DNA of 64,000 nt, from positions 1 to 64,000 of the forward strand of contig CAYMEW010000004.1 in assembly GCA_964389755.1 (NCBI GenBank), in the 5' to 3' direction. This document shows positions 20,701 through 28,662 of the stretch, in pieces (the stretch's first letter is position 1; the number at the start of each line of letters is the position of its first letter). Under the pieces are notes generated by a model. That model did no database searches and was not told the DNA's origin. It was given only the letters and a program-made list of their open reading frames with translations. This DNA comes from JBBSUQ01 sp964389755 (GTDB lineage Bacteria > Bacteroidota > Bacteroidia > Flavobacteriales_D > Crocinitomicaceae). Both the position numbers and the translations under genes were made by a program.

Positions 20701-21091
20701 CCCCTTCGGTAATTCCGAAATCCTTATTTCCTTTGATGTAGATCGGGCGACCCTCACGTGTTTTAACCAGGATCTCCGCATACGAGTTTCCGTCGTAGAA
20801 TGCAGAAGCATACCAGGTCGGCATACCCGGAGTAATGTTTTCCGGCTTGTTTACGTAAGGAATAGCTTTGGTTACCGGAGCTTCACAGGCAGCAACCGTA
20901 GCGGCAGCCACACTGAAACCGAGGAATTTCAGGAAGTCACGACGCGCCGTTGAAGTTTCCTGGAGACTTTCGTCACCGAGGAACTCCTCGACATTCATCT
21001 CTTTCGGAAACTCCTGGTCCCTGCTTTGCAGAAATTCGGGAGTCTCTTTTAACTCTTCAATTCCTTTCCAATATTTTTTTGTCGTTCCCAT
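17780..21091 (-). CDS. actB: Alternative complex III subunit ActB, molybdopterin-oxidoreductase-like iron-sulfur protein
   Basis: A 1103-residue protein that fuses a molybdopterin-oxidoreductase-like region (to about residue 780) with a ferredoxin-like region. It carries electrons from the quinol site to the haems. An internal twin-arginine signal is at residues 50-51 (RRDFLKFLG), followed by a lipobox-like VAAC with Cys69. Iron-sulfur cysteines are in FGCGSCMIAC, CHHCNHAPCETVC, CIGTRYCANNC, CSFC and ACADAC, enough for four clusters. In characterised homologues no molybdenum cofactor is bound. It is the second gene of the operon. Confidence 0.95.
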   Translation of the reverse strand: MGTTKKYWKGIEELKETPEFLQSRDQEFPKEMNVEEFLGDESLQETSTARRDFLKFLGFSVAAATVAACEAPVTKAIPYVNKPENITPGMPTWYASAFYDGNSYAEILVKTREGRPIYIKGNKDFGITEGVTNPQIIASVLGLYEGSRLKNPTIKGEEKRWSDVDTAVKNSLKSEIVLVSNTIISPSLQMAIDEFAKASGKTFRHIQYDAISYAGMRLANKDSFGKDILPSYDFSKAKTIVSVGADFLNGWLMSTLNQAQYARTRKPDADWMSRHFQFESVMSITGSNADYRGMIKPSEQANVLAYLLQALGNPVSGISTKLAPATEEVAKKAVEALKKTRGESLVVCGSNNKALQVLTNKLNAALGAYGKTIDLANELRMFRSQDAEMISFANDVVNDKFKGTVMFYGVNPVYTLPNGKKFGEKLKGLDSTVSFSSHADETAVNCQFICPDHHALETWMDLNPTSKHYSLAQPTIRPLFNTASAIETFLVWAGKAGRGGKDSRVAYEYIRQNWETSGFPSQKTFTDFDSYWNMTVHNGSDTSEWSDEAMAMMATPSPELSMTFNDNAMSGITGQLPKSGNTEVVFYQKAGLGNGMHANNPWLQELPDPMTKVTWDNYITMNPVEMEKAGYATTFDQESGLSLAKIKVGAVEYVLPVYPLPGQAEGTVGVALGYGRGGNGEKIGTAAYQTKEYGGNVTGENGHPKPIGENAFRMVSVQNGTFAFDAAATVSGTGGSYLIGATQIHHTVMARHSIVRETTLDIYKNQPKDAYNPKHLLGKLDEHGEHVQRPVEEFDLWDEHPVKNVGHRWGMTIDLSSCFGCGSCMIACQSENNVPVVGKDEVRRGREMHWLRIDRYFSSDVEATVGTRTDDFTYDRAEEASKNPKVVHMPMLCHHCNHAPCETVCPVAATTHSNEGLNQMTYNRCIGTRYCANNCPYKVRRFNWFNYPSYKKFTEINPAQDDLGRMVLNPDVTVRTRGVMEKCSFCVQRIQAGKLEAKTEGRPVVDGDVSPACADACPNDAIIFGDWNDINSQLRKSSGEKRAYQALEEVGVQPNIWYKVKVRNEDNKELAMIQAEEAKHAAEHAAHGTPAPGGHGHENKTHH

Positions 21092-21120
21092 ATTTCTATC
21101 GACTCTTTGCGTGTATTATT

Positions 21121-22470
21121 TTAATAGTGGCATTTAGCACATTCCCAGCCACCAAGTTCCTTTACAGTCACCTTTCCATCTTCGAGGTACTGTTCATAAA
21201 GGGCCGGATCGTTGTTCAGCAGACGATCGTGGATCTCCTGGTAATAACCGCCACCTTTCGTGCTGATCGCTCCGGTTGAAATTTCTTTCTTGTCGTGACA
21301 CTGGATACACCATCCCATTGTCAGGGTCGGTTTGGTCAGCACCACGTTTCCTTCGATCTTATTGAGTTCCTCCACGGGCTGTACCATGGCTGTTTCGGTC
21401 ATTTTGGTCATGTCCCCGTGACATTGTTTACAGTCTACACCGCCTACCACGACGTGTTGCTGGTGACTGAAGTAAACGTGATCCGGGAGAACGTGTACTT
21501 TATTCCACTTGATCTCTTCGGTTTTACCGGTATACTTTCCGGCACCTTCCGGATCCCATCCCGCCGCTTCATAGATCAGGGCGATCTTTTGCTGCTGTTC
21601 CGGGGTAGATCCGTTGATCTGCTTGTGACAGTTCATACACACGTTCACCGTCGGGATACCTGCGGTACGAGACTTGGTAACAGTGTTGTGACAGTATTTA
21701 CAATCGATTCCGTTCTTACCGGCGTGTACCGAGTGCGGGAATTCGATAGGCTGAGAAGGCTGATAGCGCTCCAGGATGTTAATACTGTACAGTGCCAGGA
21801 ATAAAGAAACTACTACTGCGATTACGATCACGAGACTCACAATTCCGACATACAGACGGTTTTTCCAGGCCCATGCACGGAATTCTTCGAGGTAAGAGTA
21901 ATTTTCCTCTTTTACTTCACCGTTGGCAACTTGTAGTTGTCGGCGAACACCGCCAACAGCCATAATGATCACCACGAACACCACGCCGAGGATGATCCAT
22001 ACCCAGGAAAGCGAACCTTGTTCTTCTTCGCCACCACCGGTTGAAGTGGATGTTCCGCCACCACCGTTATCCGTAGTTGCTGTGGCCGGATCCGGTTGTG
22101 CGTCGACCCAGTCGAAAATCGCGTTAATCTGGTCTTTCGAAAGCTCCGGGAAGAACTGCATCGCAGTGGGTGACCAGGTCGAAACGCTTTGGGCGTACGG
22201 GTCGTTCGCAGCTGCTACCGACCAGTTGTTAACCCACTGATAGATGGAACCTTCCTTGGCTCCGCCTTCCTCCCATTTCTTGCGAACTTCGAAAAGCTTG
22301 GGTCCGGTACTGTTTTTGTGGGGCTGGTGACAGGTGGCACATTTTGCAGCGAAGAGATCGCCGCCATCCTGTCCGTAAGCAGTAGATGTGCCGGCAAAAA
22401 GCAAAACTGCAAGTGTGCCGATACACCATTTGTTAATTTTTTTAAACATCTGACTACTAGATATTTTCAT
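21121..22470 (-). CDS. actA: Alternative complex III subunit ActA, multihaem cytochrome c
   Basis: A 449-residue cytochrome with a signal peptide, an N-terminal mono-haem domain (C44-x2-C47-H48 in KCATCHQPH), two membrane helices (about 153-175 and 208-235) and a C-terminal multihaem domain. Five more motifs follow the second helix: CKYCH, CMNCH, CKQCH, CIQCH and CAKCH. The total is therefore six c-type haems. It is the first gene of the operon. Residue 8 is a second possible start (22449). A TAAATTTG box lies upstream. Confidence 0.94.
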   Translation of the reverse strand: MKISSSQMFKKINKWCIGTLAVLLFAGTSTAYGQDGGDLFAAKCATCHQPHKNSTGPKLFEVRKKWEEGGAKEGSIYQWVNNWSVAAANDPYAQSVSTWSPTAMQFFPELSKDQINAIFDWVDAQPDPATATTDNGGGGTSTSTGGGEEEQGSLSWVWIILGVVFVVIIMAVGGVRRQLQVANGEVKEENYSYLEEFRAWAWKNRLYVGIVSLVIVIAVVVSLFLALYSINILERYQPSQPIEFPHSVHAGKNGIDCKYCHNTVTKSRTAGIPTVNVCMNCHKQINGSTPEQQQKIALIYEAAGWDPEGAGKYTGKTEEIKWNKVHVLPDHVYFSHQQHVVVGGVDCKQCHGDMTKMTETAMVQPVEELNKIEGNVVLTKPTLTMGWCIQCHDKKEISTGAISTKGGGYYQEIHDRLLNNDPALYEQYLEDGKVTVKELGGWECAKCHY

Positions 22471-22516
22471 TTAAAAAACTGTAAGTCTCCTGTCAAATTA
22501 CACGGTTTGACGGGAG

Positions 22517-22524
22517 CAAATTTA
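22517..22524 (-). promoter_or_regulatory. -7 promoter box of the act-cta operon
   Basis: The minus strand reads TAAATTTG, an exact TAnnTTTG match, 46 bases before the actA ATG. A one-mismatch copy (GTAATTTG) lies about 25 bases closer to the gene. No clear -33 element is visible. Confidence 0.5.
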
Positions 22525-22735
22525 AAAAGTCCGACCCATTTCATGACAGTTTTATGACAATTTTACCGCGACTCAAACCAATTTAAAATGATTCTAAATA
22601 AACTGAATTTAACAATTGTTTAATTTTTTGCTTGTAATAGAAATACTTCGGTGCTGATTCATTTCGTTATCTGCTGTTGTACCCTGAAATCTCCTGTTAA
22701 ATAGCGTGCGGCACGATCCTTGTCCTCAAATAGTT

Positions 22736-22743
22736 TATTTTTG
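22736..22743 (+). promoter_or_regulatory. -7 promoter box of the SPOR-rnpA unit
   Basis: TATTTTTG is an exact -7 match, 13 bases before the ATG at 22757. A TTG at 22720-22722 is closer than the usual -33 spacing, so the upstream element is uncertain. Confidence 0.6.
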
Positions 22744-22756
22744 TAAAAAAAATCAA

Positions 22757-23152
22757 ATGAAGTCAGTTTTGTTCTTTATGGCCTGCCTCTTTGCCTCGAT
22801 CACGCTGGCACAGTCCGGGGATGTGACCGTTCATGCGGACCCTCGTATTGATGCGCTCATTAAAAAGGCCGGCACGCCCGTTCCTCCGAACGCTTATCCG
22901 CAAATTCCCGGTTACCGCATTCAGTTGATATTTGACAGTGACAAATCGGTCGTTGATAATGCGCGTAACAAGTTCATTGCACAGTTTCCGAAGGTGGATA
23001 CGTATATTACCTTTGTAGCGCCTAACTACATCCTGAAAGTCGGCGATTTTCGTACCAATACGGATGCAGAGCGCATTAAATCGGAAATCGATGAGCAATT
23101 TCCGACGAGTTTTATCGTACGGGAGATGATAAACCTGCCGCGTATTGACTGA
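22757..23152 (+). CDS. Exported SPOR-domain protein
   Basis: A 131-residue protein with a signal peptide (MKSVLFFMACLFASITLAQ) and a C-terminal SPOR-like domain (PGYRIQLIFDSDKSVV, YILKVGDFRTNTDAERI). SPOR domains bind denuded peptidoglycan at division sites, so a periplasmic cell-wall role is likely. An in-frame start at 22706 precedes the promoter box, so the ATG at 22757 is preferred. Its end overlaps the start of rnpA by eight bases. Confidence 0.85.
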   Translation: MKSVLFFMACLFASITLAQSGDVTVHADPRIDALIKKAGTPVPPNAYPQIPGYRIQLIFDSDKSVVDNARNKFIAQFPKVDTYITFVAPNYILKVGDFRTNTDAERIKSEIDEQFPTSFIVREMINLPRID

Positions 23153-23564
23153 AATAAGTGAAAATACGTCATTCCCGGATGCCCGCTTCGGAAAACGCTA
23201 CCGGCTCAGTCGTAAGAAGACGATCGAGCGCCTGTTTAAAGAAGGGAAATCAATTCGCAGTTATCCGTATGTGCTCTATTATCTGCCGGAACAACTGGAC
23301 AATCCCTTCCAGCTCGTGATCTCGGCACCGAAACGGATCTTCCGAAAGGCGCATGACCGCAACCGGATCCGGCGGATCGTAACGGAAAGCGTACGCAAAC
23401 AAAAGTCGGGACTTGAAAACCGGCTCTCCGAAAACGATTTTCAGTTAGCTTTGTTCCTCATCTATACGGCACGGGAAGAGGTGGCTACCGAAGAACTGAT
23501 GAACCGTACTGAAAAATTATTTGACAAATTAATAGCATCGATAATACCTTATGAGAAAAATTAA
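23145..23564 (+). CDS. rnpA: Ribonuclease P protein component
   Basis: The 139-residue protein partner of the RNase P ribozyme, which trims tRNA 5' leaders. RFGKRYRLSRKKTIERLFKE and the RNR signature in AHDRNRIRRIVTESVR mark the family. The start codon is TTG at 23145, inside the last codons of the SPOR gene; no ATG is available in frame before the conserved region. The frame runs 14 bases into the next gene. The usual rpmH neighbour is absent. Confidence 0.93.
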   Translation: MTEISENTSFPDARFGKRYRLSRKKTIERLFKEGKSIRSYPYVLYYLPEQLDNPFQLVISAPKRIFRKAHDRNRIRRIVTESVRKQKSGLENRLSENDFQLALFLIYTAREEVATEELMNRTEKLFDKLIASIIPYEKN

Positions 23565-25200
23565 ACTGCTTACCGGATTTTGTGCAGTGATGTTCCTTTC
23601 ACTCGTCGTACCGTTCCGCGGCGTGGCGCAGTCCAATGGTTTCGAAGTGATCAAAGACCTCGAGTTGATGGACCTCATCTTCCAGCACCTCGAAATGTAT
23701 TATGTGGACGAACCGCAGCCCGGTAAAATGGGGAAAACGGCCATCGACGCGATGTTGCGCGAACTGGATCCGTATACCGTATATTACCACGAGTCCAACA
23801 TCGAAGATTACAAACTTATGACAACCGGCCAGTATGGCGGGATCGGAGCCTTGATCCGCAAAGTGGACGAGTACACGGTGATCGCAGAACCGTACGAGGG
23901 AAACCCGGCAATGAAGTCCGGTTTGCGAGCCGGGGACAAAATCCTTTCGATCGACGGGCGCAATATGGTCGGACTCGAATCAGATGACGTTTCGACTGCG
24001 CTGAAAGGACCGAAAGGAACAACGATAGCCGTTAAAGTGCAGCGTGAAAACGGCGAATCGGAAACGATCAACGTCACGCGTGATGAGATCAAAATCCCCG
24101 ATGTGCCTTACAGTGGGATGATGGATGCAGAGATCGGTTACATCAAGCTGAACAGTTTTACGCAAACGGCTTCCGAAGAGGTTAAGAAAGCATTCGGTGA
24201 CCTTAAGAACAAGGGAATGAATAAACTGGTACTCGACCTGCGTGGCAATGGCGGCGGCTTGCTTATCGAGGCCGTTCGGATTGTGAATATGTTCGTTCCG
24301 AAGGGACAAACGGTCGTGACCACTAAAGGACGACTCGAAGAAGAGAATCGTACCTACAAAACAATGGATGAACCGACGGATCTCGAAATTCCGCTGGTTG
24401 TCCTCATCGACGGTGGTTCTGCTTCGGCCAGTGAGATCGTTTCCGGAAGTCTGCAGGACCTCGACCGGGCTGTGATCATTGGTTCAACCTCCTTCGGGAA
24501 GGGACTCGTGCAGCGCACCTTCGACCTGAAATACGGTTCAAAGATGAAATTGACCATTGCCAAGTATTACACGCCTTCCGGTCGTTGTGTGCAACGTCTC
24601 GAATATTACGACAGGCTCGAGGATGAAAGTCCGAAGGAAATCCCGGATTCACTTCTGAAAACCTTTTCCACGAAGAACGGGCGGGAAGTGCTAGACGGTC
24701 GCGGGATCGAACCCGATGTAGCTGTGGAACTCGAACCGTATAGTCGCTTAACGGCCACCGTTTTTTCCAATAACCTGATCTTTAATTACGCAACGCAATA
24801 CTTTTATACGCACGAAACCATTCCGCCGGCGGGTGAGTTCCGGATCAGCGATGAAGAGTACCGGAAGTTCAAAGAATATGTCTTGCAACAGGATTTCACC
24901 TATAGCACCGCTTCTGAGGATATGCTGCAAAAAATGAAAAAAACAGCTGAGGAGGAAGGGTATTACGAGGATCTGAAAAGCGAATACGACGCCCTGCTGG
25001 CGAAAGTCGTTCCTTCCAAGGAGCGCGATCTTGAAAAATTCAGTGACGAGATCAAAGTATTGCTGGCCAACGAGATCGTATCCCGTTACTATTATCAGTC
25101 CGGAAGAGCCGAAAATGCGTTCCTGACCGACGATTACCTCGAACGTGCCGAAGAAGTACTCAAAAATTCCTCCGAATACAATACGATACTTGGGAATTAA
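23551..25200 (+). CDS. S41 C-terminal processing protease
   Basis: A 549-residue exported serine protease of the CtpA/tail-specific family. It has a signal peptide (1-26), a PDZ domain (about 92-175) and a catalytic core. The core shows DLRGNGGG (229-236), Ser292 within GSASASEI, and Lys317 in FGKGLVQ, spaced as in known Ser-Lys dyads. It would trim periplasmic or envelope proteins after PDZ recognition of their C-termini. The last ~120 residues are helical and charged. The start overlaps rnpA by 14 bases. Confidence 0.93.
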   Translation: MRKIKLLTGFCAVMFLSLVVPFRGVAQSNGFEVIKDLELMDLIFQHLEMYYVDEPQPGKMGKTAIDAMLRELDPYTVYYHESNIEDYKLMTTGQYGGIGALIRKVDEYTVIAEPYEGNPAMKSGLRAGDKILSIDGRNMVGLESDDVSTALKGPKGTTIAVKVQRENGESETINVTRDEIKIPDVPYSGMMDAEIGYIKLNSFTQTASEEVKKAFGDLKNKGMNKLVLDLRGNGGGLLIEAVRIVNMFVPKGQTVVTTKGRLEEENRTYKTMDEPTDLEIPLVVLIDGGSASASEIVSGSLQDLDRAVIIGSTSFGKGLVQRTFDLKYGSKMKLTIAKYYTPSGRCVQRLEYYDRLEDESPKEIPDSLLKTFSTKNGREVLDGRGIEPDVAVELEPYSRLTATVFSNNLIFNYATQYFYTHETIPPAGEFRISDEEYRKFKEYVLQQDFTYSTASEDMLQKMKKTAEEEGYYEDLKSEYDALLAKVVPSKERDLEKFSDEIKVLLANEIVSRYYYQSGRAENAFLTDDYLERAEEVLKNSSEYNTILGN

Positions 25201-25229
25201 GCGTTTGTGAGTAACCAACAAACTACAGC

Positions 25230-26801
25230 ATGCTGAAACGCTACTTCGGGGAACGTGTTCACGACGTACTTCAATTTACAGGTCTGTGTATTCTCGCAGC
25301 CGGCATTTCGTCCAATAAAGTACTGATGTCGATCGGTACGATCTGGCTGATCTCCAACCTGGTGCTTGAAGGTTCTTTCCGAACGTATGTTACAAATATC
25401 CGTGGAAACCGGCCGGTTCAGTGGTTACTGATCTTTTGCCTCGTGCACGTGGCGGCGCTTACCTATACTTCCGACATGGCAGAAGCGGCACACGATTTCA
25501 GGGTCAAATTACCGCTGTTGGTCATTCCGCTGAGCCTGGCAGCCAAACCGCTGATCTCCCGCAGGAAAACAGATATTTTAATGTGTGTTTTCGTCGCTTC
25601 GCTCGTGGTGACGAGCACGATCAATTACCTCATGTATGCGGGACTGATCGGCAATCGGAACTTTGATGATATCCGGGGGATGTCGCTTTTCGGATCGCAC
25701 ATTCGCTATGGTATTCTTGTAAGCCTTGGAGCTGCAGTGTGTGTGTATCTCGCTATCCGGCGGACGCTTCACCCGCTTCTATTCATCGCTGCCGCGATCT
25801 GGCTCACTTTTTACACCTTTTACAGTGAGATTATCAGCGGTTTTGCATCACTGCTGGCGTGCCTGCTGACCATTTTATTCATTGTAGCCTACCGCAGGCA
25901 CCGCTGGATTTCCTGGGGACTGACCGCACTCGTAATTGCCGGTGCAGTTTTCCTGGTGAGCTTTCTGTGGCCTCCGAAAAAAGTGCATTACGAATTATCC
26001 GACCTGCCCGAAAAGACCGTGAACGGAAATCCCTACAAGCACGATTTGCGACTTGTAGCTTATGAGGACGGCCAACCGATCTTTGTGATGATCAGTGATC
26101 AGGAACTCGATCGTGAGTGGGCCAAAGTTTCTCACCTCAGCCTGGACAGTACCGATGGCAAAGGACAACGCCTGCGGGGTACGCTCATCCGGTATATGGC
26201 CTCAAAAGGACTTACAAAAGACAGTCTCGGTTTCCAGGGACTAACGACCGATGATATCCGTCACATTGAGAATGGTGTTCCCTCCGTGAAGTATCTGCGT
26301 CCGGGTATACTCGGAAGGCTGGAGACCATCCGCTACCAGCTCGATAATAATACCAACCCGAACGGACATTCCTTACTTCAACGGATCGCGTACTGGAAAG
26401 CGGCGCTGGGCATTATTTCCGAGCACCCGTTAGCAGGAGTCGGTACGGGTGATATCAAACTCGCTTTTGCAGACTATTACGAACGTACCCATTCCAAACT
26501 CGAACCGGAAAACCGGCATCATTCGCACAATATGTTCCTGACCGTATGGGTAACCTTCGGAATTCCGGGGCTGCTGTCTTTCCTGCTCATGCTGTTTGTA
26601 TTTTTGCGCTATAATTTCCGGCACCGAGAACTCGTGGGAGTGTTGTTTGCTGCTGCATTTATCTGCTCATTCTTTATGGAGGACACCCTCGAAACACAGA
26701 TGGGAGTGACGGCTTTCGCATTTTTCTTCGGTCTGTTTTCCACGCCGAAGGAACCAGGTATGAACGGTTTTTTCTCCGGCACGCAAAGGAACGCGGATTA
26801 A
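25230..26801 (+). CDS. O-antigen ligase / Wzy-family membrane protein
   Basis: A 523-residue polytopic protein with about ten helices and the Wzy_C / O-antigen ligase signature near the C-terminus (GVGTGDIKLAFADYY, then RHHSHNMFLTVWVTFGIPGL). A large periplasmic loop lies at about 255-380. It may ligate or polymerise surface polysaccharide; the acceptor cannot be told from sequence. No other glycan genes are nearby, and it probably shares the mRNA of the preceding protease, 29 bp away. Confidence 0.85.
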   Translation: MLKRYFGERVHDVLQFTGLCILAAGISSNKVLMSIGTIWLISNLVLEGSFRTYVTNIRGNRPVQWLLIFCLVHVAALTYTSDMAEAAHDFRVKLPLLVIPLSLAAKPLISRRKTDILMCVFVASLVVTSTINYLMYAGLIGNRNFDDIRGMSLFGSHIRYGILVSLGAAVCVYLAIRRTLHPLLFIAAAIWLTFYTFYSEIISGFASLLACLLTILFIVAYRRHRWISWGLTALVIAGAVFLVSFLWPPKKVHYELSDLPEKTVNGNPYKHDLRLVAYEDGQPIFVMISDQELDREWAKVSHLSLDSTDGKGQRLRGTLIRYMASKGLTKDSLGFQGLTTDDIRHIENGVPSVKYLRPGILGRLETIRYQLDNNTNPNGHSLLQRIAYWKAALGIISEHPLAGVGTGDIKLAFADYYERTHSKLEPENRHHSHNMFLTVWVTFGIPGLLSFLLMLFVFLRYNFRHRELVGVLFAAAFICSFFMEDTLETQMGVTAFAFFFGLFSTPKEPGMNGFFSGTQRNAD

Positions 26802-26883
26802 CCGATAGCCTGACCGAACCATTAACGTACGTTAAAATAAGGGGCGGTCACACCGATAATCCGCATTATCTCTCTGAATTGCC

Positions 26884-26891
26884 TATCTTTG
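26884..26891 (+). promoter_or_regulatory. -7 promoter box of mgtE
   Basis: TATCTTTG is an exact -7 match that ends 16 bases before the mgtE ATG at 26908. Confidence 0.6.
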
Positions 26892-26907
26892 CGAAAAATT
26901 TGCGGCA

Positions 26908-28260
26908 ATGCGGTTCGAACTGACACGCGAATATCTCGATTCCCTCCGGGAAGCCATCCAGCAGAACGACCTGGAATGGATCGAAGCCCAGGTACTGCAC
27001 CTGCACTTCGCTGATATTGCCGAAATTCTCGATAAACTTTCCGGGGAAGAAGCCCGTTTCATTTACTTCCTGCTCGACGAAGACCTGCAGGCGGACGTCC
27101 TCATGGAACTCGAAGAGGACGTACGTGACCGCTTTTTAAGTTCCCTTTCGTCCAAAGAAATTGCCGATCAGCTCGAGAACCTCGATTCGGATGATGCGGC
27201 AGACATCCTGGGTGAACTTTCCGAAGAACAGATCCAGGAGGTCATCTCCCAGATGGAGGACAACGAGGCTGCGGAAGACATCGTTGACCTGCTCAACTAC
27301 GACGAGGATTCTGCCGGTGGACTCATGCAAAAAGAGTTTATCCAGGCCCGGCTCGACTGGCCTGTGAACCGTGCGCTCGTGGAGTTACGACGGCAGGCAG
27401 AGGACGTGGAAAAAGTCTACACGATCTACGTGGTGGATGAGCTCAATAAACTGGTCGGCGTACTTTCGCTGAAACGCCTGCTTTTTGCAAGTCCCAAAAC
27501 ACGTATCTACGACCTTTACCAGGGAAAGAATATCATTAGTGTTAAGACCAATGATTCGGCTGAGGATGTGGCGCGGGCCATGGAAAAGTACGACCTTGTA
27601 TCCGTGCCGGTAGTGGATCTTCAGAACAAACTGGTCGGTCGGATCACCATCGATGACGTGGTGGATGTGATCAAAGAAGAAGCGGACAAAGATTTCCAGT
27701 TGGCATCCGGTATCTCCGAAAAGATCGAATCATCGGCAAGCGTTTTTCGCCTGTCGCGTGCGCGCCTGCCCTGGTTGCTGATCGGAATGTTGGGCGGAAC
27801 GCTGAGTGCACGCGTTATTTCAGGCTTTGAAGGAGGCATCAGCCAGATACCTGCACTGGCATTTTTTATTCCGCTGATTACTGCCATGGGTGGAAACGTG
27901 GGAGTACAGTCATCGGCCATCGTGGTGCAGTCGCTGGCGCGTGGAAGCGATCAGTTTAGCGGGATCTTCCGGAAAATTGCAAAAGAAGCACTTGTAGGCC
28001 TGGTAAACGGGTTGCTGCTCGCAAGCCTGATCTATGGTATCGCTACCTTTTTCGAAAATGCGCTGCTCGGAGTGGTGGTCAGCATTTCCCTGTTCATCGT
28101 CATCATTTTCGCTGCGATCTTCGGAACGTTGATCCCCCTGATGCTTAACAAATACAAGGTTGATCCGGCATTGGCAACCGGGCCCTTTGTAACCACGCTG
28201 AACGATGTACTTGGCCTTTTTATCTACTTCACGGTCGGAATGATCATGTATTCCATTTAG
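26908..28260 (+). CDS. mgtE: Magnesium transporter MgtE
   Basis: A 450-residue Mg2+ channel/transporter of the inner membrane. It has the acidic N domain (about 1-125, helical repeats with SDDAADILGELSEEQ-like sequence), two CBS domains (about 130-255) and a C-terminal five-helix pore with PLITAMGGNVGVQSS and the end FVTTLNDVLGLFIYF. The cytoplasmic domains are expected to close the pore when Mg2+ is high. It has its own -7 box and its stop overlaps the stop of a small convergent gene. Confidence 0.95.
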   Translation: MRFELTREYLDSLREAIQQNDLEWIEAQVLHLHFADIAEILDKLSGEEARFIYFLLDEDLQADVLMELEEDVRDRFLSSLSSKEIADQLENLDSDDAADILGELSEEQIQEVISQMEDNEAAEDIVDLLNYDEDSAGGLMQKEFIQARLDWPVNRALVELRRQAEDVEKVYTIYVVDELNKLVGVLSLKRLLFASPKTRIYDLYQGKNIISVKTNDSAEDVARAMEKYDLVSVPVVDLQNKLVGRITIDDVVDVIKEEADKDFQLASGISEKIESSASVFRLSRARLPWLLIGMLGGTLSARVISGFEGGISQIPALAFFIPLITAMGGNVGVQSSAIVVQSLARGSDQFSGIFRKIAKEALVGLVNGLLLASLIYGIATFFENALLGVVVSISLFIVIIFAAIFGTLIPLMLNKYKVDPALATGPFVTTLNDVLGLFIYFTVGMIMYSI

Positions 28261-28529
28261 AAGATCATCGACAGGAAAATCGAAAAAATAAACAGGGCTA
28301 CGAGCCCGAATCTCCAGTAAGCCGCCATTTGACGGTCGTATTTCTTTTTGCTGAAGTAGTAAGAAACGGCTTTCGCCTGATCTTTTCGCAATCGTTTCAG
28401 CCCGGTTCTTAGGAGCGGGTTCACACGGTATGCTGACGGAGGATCGTCAGTTGCCTGTGGGTGGTCGGGTAGGTCCTGAACTTGCCGGTCGCCATTTCCG
28501 GAACCGGATCCGAATCCTGATACCATCAT
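28257..28529 (-). CDS. Small predicted membrane protein, function unknown
   Basis: A 90-residue product I do not recognise. The first ~35 residues are Gly/Ser/Pro/Asp-rich and likely flexible. A basic stretch (LKRLRKDQAKAVSYYFSKKK) follows, then one C-terminal membrane helix (YWRFGLVALFIFSIFLSMIF). This is the look of a tail-anchored protein with its bulk in the cytoplasm. A perfect -7 box lies 29 bases upstream of the start codon, which supports it being a real gene. A second Met at residue 2 is an equally good start. It converges on mgtE with a three-base overlap. Confidence 0.6.
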   Translation of the reverse strand: MMVSGFGSGSGNGDRQVQDLPDHPQATDDPPSAYRVNPLLRTGLKRLRKDQAKAVSYYFSKKKYDRQMAAYWRFGLVALFIFSIFLSMIF

Positions 28530-28558
28530 ATAAATGAGTTTATTAGCGAGTAAGGTAG

Positions 28559-28566
28559 CAAAAATA
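28559..28566 (-). promoter_or_regulatory. -7 promoter box of the small membrane protein gene
   Basis: The minus strand reads TATTTTTG, 29 bases before the start codon of the 90-residue gene. It is the main evidence that this short frame is expressed. Confidence 0.55.
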
Positions 28567-28662
28567 GATCATGCTTCCAAAATTTTAACATTCTTGCCAT
28601 ATCCTGCGAAAGCGGCTTTTTGAGATACTTATTTGTATATTCACATCCCAAACTACGATGAT

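Larger units (their letters stand above)
22471..22756. other. Divergent gene-free region between actA and the SPOR gene
   Basis: This 286-bp AT-rich stretch carries the promoters of the two divergent units. Apart from the two -7 boxes, no coding frame, repeat or stable hairpin was seen. A terminator is not expected because the genes diverge. Confidence 0.6.
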
